From: Chloroflexota bacterium
Lineage (GTDB): Bacteria; Chloroflexota; Limnocylindria; Limnocylindrales; CSP1-4
Direction: 5' to 3'
DNA length: 64,000 nt
NCBI GenBank assembly: GCA_016191345.1
Contig: JACPOU010000032.1
Coordinates: 44,699-108,698 of the forward strand
Part shown: positions 59,842-64,000 of the stretch, piece by piece
How positions within the stretch are numbered: the first letter of the stretch is position 1
How the letters are laid out: each line of letters opens with the position of its first letter
The notes under the pieces: model-generated
What the model was told of the DNA's origin: nothing
The model's database searches: none
Seen by the model: the letters and a program-made list of their open reading frames with translations, nothing else
Translations under genes and position numbers: made by a program

Positions 59842-60588
59842 CGCGGGCTCCTTCTCGTGCGTCGGCGCCACGTCGCCGTTCCCGGGCGCCGTCGCCGCCC
59901 CCTCGACGTCGAGGAGGTAGCCGATGCCCTGGAAGGTCCGGATCCGGCCGGGCTCGCCCGGCAGCGCGCCGAGCTTGCGACGGACGCGGCTCACCCACAC
60001 GCGCAGGTACTGGAGGTCGTCCCGATACTCGGGCCCCCAGACCTTCGTGAGCAGCTCCGTGTGGAGGACGACCTTGCCGGCGTTCGCGGCCAGGTGCTGG
60101 AGCAGGAGCCACTCGGTGCGGGAGAGCTGGACGAGCTCGCCGCCGCGGGTGACCATCCGCCGCTCCAGGTCGATCTCGACGTCGTCGAAGCGGATGACCC
60201 CGGCGCCGGGCTCGGCGCCACCCGAGCGGCGGATGACCGCGCGAACCCGGGCCGCCAGCTCGTCCGGGTGGAACGGCTTCGCGATGTAGTCGTCGGCGCC
60301 GAGGTCAAGGCCCTTGGCCTTGTCCGCGGTCGAGCCCTTGGCGGTCAGGAGGATGACCGGCACGGGGCGGCGCTCACGGAGCTGGCGCATGACCTCGATC
60401 CCGTCCAGGTCCGGCATGACGATGTCCAGCAGGACGATGTCGGGCCGGATCTCCTCTGCCTTCGCGAGCGCCTGCTCGCCGCCATTGGCCGTGACGACCC
60501 GGAAGCCCTCCTCGGACAGGGCGATCGCGACCAGCTTCGTGATCCTCGGCTCGTCATCGGCGACCAGCACGAGCGGCTGTGTCGACAT
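59830..60588 (-). CDS. OmpR/PhoB-family response regulator
   Basis: A 252-residue two-component regulator. The receiver domain (5-120) has the acidic pocket Asp11/Asp12, phospho-acceptor Asp55 (VLLDIVMPDLDG), Thr (LLTAKG) and Lys (AKPFHP). The DNA-binding winged helix (about 140-228) contains LSRTEWLLLQHLAANAGKVV, YLRVWVSRVRRKL and RTFQGIGYLL, closest in feel to KdpE-type regulators. GGAGG precedes the ATG. No histidine kinase is adjacent, so it is an orphan in this window. The C-terminal 20 residues are extra and end at the tandem repeat. Confidence 0.93.
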   Translation of the reverse strand: MSTQPLVLVADDEPRITKLVAIALSEEGFRVVTANGGEQALAKAEEIRPDIVLLDIVMPDLDGIEVMRQLRERRPVPVILLTAKGSTADKAKGLDLGADDYIAKPFHPDELAARVRAVIRRSGGAEPGAGVIRFDDVEIDLERRMVTRGGELVQLSRTEWLLLQHLAANAGKVVLHTELLTKVWGPEYRDDLQYLRVWVSRVRRKLGALPGEPGRIRTFQGIGYLLDVEGAATAPGNGDVAPTHEKEPALIG

Positions 60589-60934
60589 GGATGCCTCCTC
60601 GATGCGTGTGCGCACCAGCAGTGTGCGCGTCCCCGGAAGATCGGTCGATGGGTGGCCGGTTTCGACCGGCGTGGCGGTGCCATCCTGCCGTCGGCGGGCT
60701 GCCGTCAATGGGCGCCGGACCTTGCATCTCCGTTGCAGGCGCATAACAAGATTCGTCGGTCGCGGGCCGCCCGGTGTCCGGCGCGAGCACACCGTCATGC
60801 ACGTGTGATGGCATCGACGGGTCGCGGCTACCGGCCGCGACGGCGCGCTCCCCATGCTGGGTCTACGCTGGATGCCACGTCCGGACCCGGGGCGGCCCGG
60901 TCGCAGCACGGCACCCGCGGAAGGAGGCACCACC
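60589..60934. other. divergent intergenic region
   Basis: About 345 bases between the response regulator and the glycine-zipper gene. TTGCAGG followed by CATAACAAG near 60733-60751 is AT-rich for this genome and may be part of a promoter. TACGCT near 60865 is a possible -10 for the plus strand. No gene or riboswitch recognised. Confidence 0.4.
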
Positions 60935-61456
60935 GTGGGATTCGACGATTCGAGGCGCGGCCCGGCGGATCGACCGCAGGACCGGTACGCAGGCAGCGAG
61001 GAGCCCGCACACGCGAACGAGGCCGGCACCGAGATGCTCGGCGGCGCCGCCGGCGCGATGACCGGCGCCGTCGCCGGTGCCGTGGTGGCCGGACCGGCCG
61101 GCGCCCTCGTCGGTGGCGTCATGGGCGCCGCCGTCGGGGCCGCGGCCGGGGAGGCGACGGAGGGACGAGACGTCGTCGGCGCGGCCGGCGGGGGTGCGGT
61201 CGGCGCGGCGATCGGCGCCGTGGTGGGCGGCATCGCCGGTCCGCTCGGGGCGGCCGTGGGCGGTGGCCTCGGTGCCGCCGGCGGCGCAGCCCTCGGGGAG
61301 GGGTTCGAGAACGGCCTCCGGGGCTCGGCCTCGCCCACCGGCGCGCGGCCGGATTACGCGGGCCTCGCGACGCCGGAGCGCTCGACGCCCCCACCGATCT
61401 CGAGCAACTCCTGGCAGGTCGATCCGGACGCGGACGGAGGGAGCGAGGCCCGATGA
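60935..61456 (+). CDS. glycine-zipper membrane-associated protein
   Basis: A 173-residue protein. Residues 36-125 are almost entirely Ala, Gly and Val in GxxxG/AxxxG repeats (for example GAVAGAVVAGPAGALVGGVMG), forming two or three glycine-zipper hairpins that would pack in a membrane or form an amyloid-like core. The N terminus (35 residues) and C terminus (45 residues, Pro/Ser-rich) are hydrophilic; no signal peptide is visible. GGAGG precedes the GTG. Its stop overlaps the glycosyltransferase ATG, so the two are coupled. Function unknown; bacteriocin-like, stress or envelope roles occur in such proteins. Confidence 0.75.
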   Translation: MGFDDSRRGPADRPQDRYAGSEEPAHANEAGTEMLGGAAGAMTGAVAGAVVAGPAGALVGGVMGAAVGAAAGEATEGRDVVGAAGGGAVGAAIGAVVGGIAGPLGAAVGGGLGAAGGAALGEGFENGLRGSASPTGARPDYAGLATPERSTPPPISSNSWQVDPDADGGSEAR

Positions 61457-62763
61457 GCGCAGCCCCGCGTCATCTCCGGATTGCCCAGGTCGCACCGCCC
61501 CTGGAGCGGGTCCCCCCGATCGCCTACGGCGGCACGGAGCGGGTCGTCTTCGGCCTGACGACCGAGCTCGTCCGGCGCGGCCACGACGTGACCGTCTTCG
61601 CCAGCGGAGACTCGGACGTTCCCGCTACCCTCGCGCCCACGGTTCCCAAGGCGCTCCGGCCGGCCGGGTTCGGTGGCGATCCGAGCCCCCAGTTCCTCGA
61701 GACGATCGAGGCGATTCTCGATCGGGCTGGTGAGTTCGACGTCATCCACAGTCACCTCGAGTGGTGGAGCGTCGCCCTCGCGCGCCTCCTGCCGGTCCCG
61801 GTCGTCTCGACCTTTCATGGCCGCCTGGACGTCCCGTGGTCGCGGCGGCTGTTCGCCAGCCGGCCGCGCGGCCTCGTCGCGATCAGTCGCAGCCAGGCCT
61901 CGGTCCATCCGGATCTCGACTGGACGATCATCCACAACGGCCTGGACCTCGAGTCCATGCCGACGGCGATGCGCCGCGGCGATTCGTTCTGCTTCGTCGG
62001 CCGGGTCGAGGCGGCGAAGGGCATCCTCGAGGCGATCGAGATCGCGCAGTTCACCGGGCGGCCGCTCCGGATCGCGGCCAAGATCGGGACGCTTCCGGTC
62101 CAGGTCGAGTACTTCGAGTCGGTGGTCAAGCCGGCCATCGCCGCGGCCGGTTCAGCTGTCGAATTCCTCGGCGAGCTTGGCGGCGAGGAGCGGGACCGGC
62201 TCTTCGCGGAGAGCTATGCGACCCTGATGCCGGGTGCCTGGCCGGAGCCGTTCGGGCTCGTCGCGATCGAGTCCCTCGCCTGTGGCACGCCCGTGCTCGC
62301 CCGGCGCGTCGGTGCGCTGCCGGAGATCATCCGCGAGGGAGTGGATGGGTTGTTCGGGGACGACGCCATGCACCTCGCGTTCCTGTCGGAGGCTGTCGCC
62401 GACCTGGATCGAGCGGCCATCCGCGAGCGCGTGGTGGAGCGCTTCTCCGCCGCCCGGATGACGGACCGGTACGAGGAGCTCTACATCCGGGAAATCGAGA
62501 GCCGGCGCACGATCGATGCCCCGCTCGGGGGTCCGGTGCGGGTCGACGGCGACGAGCCGGGCACCGCGACCGCCGGGCCCGACGGGGCGAACCGCTCCAC
62601 CGGGCCGGCCGTGAGCCTGCCGCCGCGACGTCCATCGCCGACCGCGCCGGCCAGCGGCCCGGTGACCGGGGCCACGATCGTCGACGGCCGTGGCCGGAGC
62701 GGCGGGCCCCGCCCCGCCGACGGCCCGTTGACGCCGGTCGGGCCGGGCCGCAACCCCGCCTGA
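61453..62763 (+). CDS. GT4-family glycosyltransferase
   Basis: A 436-residue GT-B enzyme. The N-terminal half has VPPIAYGGTERVVFGLTTELVRRGHDVTVFASGDS and the C-terminal nucleotide-sugar site EPFGLVAIESLACGTPVLA with the retaining-enzyme E-x7-E pattern. The donor and acceptor are unknown; related proteins (for example with VPP.YGGTE) transfer sugars to lipids or small molecules. The last 65 residues are Pro/Gly-rich and probably disordered. It is coupled to the glycine-zipper gene by a 4-base overlap and followed after 35 bases by the topoisomerase gene. Confidence 0.9.
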   Translation: MSAAPRHLRIAQVAPPLERVPPIAYGGTERVVFGLTTELVRRGHDVTVFASGDSDVPATLAPTVPKALRPAGFGGDPSPQFLETIEAILDRAGEFDVIHSHLEWWSVALARLLPVPVVSTFHGRLDVPWSRRLFASRPRGLVAISRSQASVHPDLDWTIIHNGLDLESMPTAMRRGDSFCFVGRVEAAKGILEAIEIAQFTGRPLRIAAKIGTLPVQVEYFESVVKPAIAAAGSAVEFLGELGGEERDRLFAESYATLMPGAWPEPFGLVAIESLACGTPVLARRVGALPEIIREGVDGLFGDDAMHLAFLSEAVADLDRAAIRERVVERFSAARMTDRYEELYIREIESRRTIDAPLGGPVRVDGDEPGTATAGPDGANRSTGPAVSLPPRRPSPTAPASGPVTGATIVDGRGRSGGPRPADGPLTPVGPGRNPA

Positions 62764-62798
62764 TCGAAGCACCGGCGCCAGCCTTCCCCCGCCGCGAC

Positions 62799-63902
62799 AT
62801 GGCCCCCGCTGCCGGAATGCCCCGGGCCCTCGCGCTTCCGCCCGGCGGCCTGCGCCACTCGACCGACCGGCGGCCCGGCATCACGCGGCGGCGGGCGGGC
62901 CGTGGCTGGAGCTACCGCGATCCGGCCGGGGAGCGCCTGACGGACCCGGCGACACTCGACCGCATTCGAGCCCTGGCCGTCCCGCCGGCCTGGACGGAGG
63001 TCTGGATCTCGCCGAGCCCGGCCGGCCACCTCCAGGCGACGGGGCGTGACGATCGCGGCCGCAAGCAGTACCGCTATCACCCGGCCTACCGGCGCCGGCG
63101 GGACGACGAGAAGTACTCCCGGCTCCTGCGCTTCGCGGAGCGGCTGCCGCGGATTCGTGCGGCCGTGGAGCGGGATCTCGCCCGTCCCGGCCTGCCCCGC
63201 GAGAAGGTCCTCGCAGCGGTCATCCGCCTCCTCGAGCTGACGTTCATCCGGGTCGGCAACGACGAGTACGCCCGCCTCTATCGCTCGTTCGGCCTCACCA
63301 CGCTCCGGAACCGGCATGCGAAGGTCGAGGGATCGCGGATCCGCTTCCGGTTCCGGGGCAAGGCCGGCCGCGAGCACGACATCTCGCTCCGCGACCGGCG
63401 CCTCGCCCCGGTGGTCCGGCGCTGCCGGGACCTGCCGGGGCAGGAGCTGTTCGGCTACATCGACGAGGCCGGCGAGGTGCGGGACGTGACCTCGGACGAC
63501 GTCAACGCCTACATCCGCGAGGCGGCGGGCACCGAGGCGACCGCGAAGGACTTCCGGACCTGGGCGGGGACGGTTCTCGCGTTCCGGGCGCTCCGCGCGG
63601 TGGCGCCCGCCGAGCGTCCGGCCGAGGCGCGCCGCCGTGTCGTGGAGGCGGTCCGGGAGACGGCGGACCAGCTCGGCAACACGCCCGCGGTCGCGAGGGC
63701 GAGCTACGTCCACCCCGCGATCCTGGACGGCTACCTCGATGACGGGCTCCGACGCGCGCTCGTCCGGACAGCGCCGGCGCCCAGCCGGGCCACGGACGAG
63801 GACGAGGCCGCGGTCCTTGCGCTGCTCCGCCGGGAGGCCCGCCGGGCGGCAGGTCGGGAGGCGCGCCGGGCGGCCCGGCCGCGCGCCGGACGCTCCGCCT
63901 GA
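62799..63902 (+). CDS. DNA topoisomerase IB (poxvirus-like bacterial type)
   Basis: A 367-residue type IB topoisomerase that relaxes supercoils through a 3'-phosphotyrosine. The nucleophile Tyr303 is in ARASYVHPAI; other active-site residues lie in RVGNDEYARLYRSFGLTTLRNRH and AKDFRTWAGT. The N-terminal DNA-clamp part has WTEVWISPSPAGHLQATGRDDRGRKQYRYH. The C-terminal 50 residues are Arg/Ala-rich. ATG at 62799; ATG at 62817 is also possible. Such enzymes are optional in bacteria and scattered by transfer. Confidence 0.93.
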   Translation: MAPAAGMPRALALPPGGLRHSTDRRPGITRRRAGRGWSYRDPAGERLTDPATLDRIRALAVPPAWTEVWISPSPAGHLQATGRDDRGRKQYRYHPAYRRRRDDEKYSRLLRFAERLPRIRAAVERDLARPGLPREKVLAAVIRLLELTFIRVGNDEYARLYRSFGLTTLRNRHAKVEGSRIRFRFRGKAGREHDISLRDRRLAPVVRRCRDLPGQELFGYIDEAGEVRDVTSDDVNAYIREAAGTEATAKDFRTWAGTVLAFRALRAVAPAERPAEARRRVVEAVRETADQLGNTPAVARASYVHPAILDGYLDDGLRRALVRTAPAPSRATDEDEAAVLALLRREARRAAGREARRAARPRAGRSA

Positions 63903-64000
63903 TGGCGCGGCCTCGTGCCGGGCGCGGAGGCCGCCACCGCCCCCCCCCGCCGGGCGGCGCACCGGGGAGCTCCGCCCGGCCGCCGGGCGGCGCACCGGGG
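63903..64000. other. window end with short GC repeat
   Basis: After the topoisomerase stop, GCCGGGCGGCGCACCGGGG occurs at 63950 and again at the very end of the window, each containing a GCC/GGC-type inverted repeat; a run of nine C lies just before. Possibly a terminator or the start of a repeat continuing outside the window. Confidence 0.45.

Overview
This is a 64 kb stretch of a very GC-rich (roughly 70%) bacterial chromosome with dense gene packing, frequent 4-base start/stop overlaps and many GTG/TTG starts. No rRNA, tRNA, phage or transposase genes were seen. A deep-branching, soil- or freshwater-type Chloroflexota is my best guess. The reasons are a MscL with a C-terminal zinc ribbon, fused MoaD-MoaE, TasA/SipW surface-fibre genes, CimA next to LeuA, MFS-cyclic-nucleotide fusions and a c-di-GMP-I riboswitch. 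A relative of Actinobacteria is not excluded, because the MarP-type protease and the leaderless promoters also occur there.

Layout. 1-4.9 kb: GAF protein (cut by the window edge), S8 protease, a small conserved-looking peptide, an MFS-cNMP fusion, Ogt and a thioesterase. 4.9-10 kb: fatty-acid genes (fabD, two fabF), a MarR regulator and a small XRE gene running into an 83-bp tandem repeat. 10-20 kb: two co-directional blocks. One is ilvD, a one-TM protein and an M20 peptidase. The other is a MarP-type protease, a DUF885 hydrolase and two more MFS-cNMP fusions. 20-21.5 kb: lipoprotein, divergent from a Rieske/YHS metal pair with a palindromic operator. 21.8-35.5 kb: a branched-chain and aromatic amino-acid block (leuCD on the minus strand; ilvB-ilvN-ilvC-leuA-leuB-cimA-LeuA-regulatory-domain-pheA on the plus strand), with an array of seven GATGC-N7-GCATC palindromes between them. 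35.5-40 kb: mscL, aldehyde dehydrogenase and a TasA-like/SipW/FN3 surface operon. 40-44.2 kb: lysine operon dapB-dapA-dapD-lysA. 44.5-48.2 kb: carbonic anhydrase, a MetE-like enzyme and an acetolactate-synthase-like enzyme. 48.6-54.8 kb: secreted Ig-like proteins, a GGDEF-EAL enzyme and a metallo-hydrolase. 55-64 kb: M23 peptidase, membrane protein, O-methyltransferase, MoaD-MoaE, an aminomutase-like protein, a response regulator, a glycine-zipper protein, a glycosyltransferase and topoisomerase IB.

The most striking content is RNA-level regulation. Four cis-regulatory elements can be read directly. The ilvBNC-leuAB operon follows a leader peptide rich in Leu/Ile/Val and a strong terminator. 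The dap operon follows a leader peptide containing Lys-Lys-Lys and a terminator with a competing antiterminator. A SAM-I riboswitch precedes the MetE-like gene. A c-di-GMP-I riboswitch sits between a GGDEF-EAL gene and a secreted Gly-rich/Ig-like protein. Several genes also carry a TANNNT -10 box 6-7 bases before the start codon, which indicates leaderless transcription.

Together the genes cover pyruvate-derived amino acids (valine and leucine, plus isoleucine through citramalate), lysine/diaminopimelate for the wall, fatty-acid initiation, and surface or biofilm functions that appear tied to c-di-GMP.
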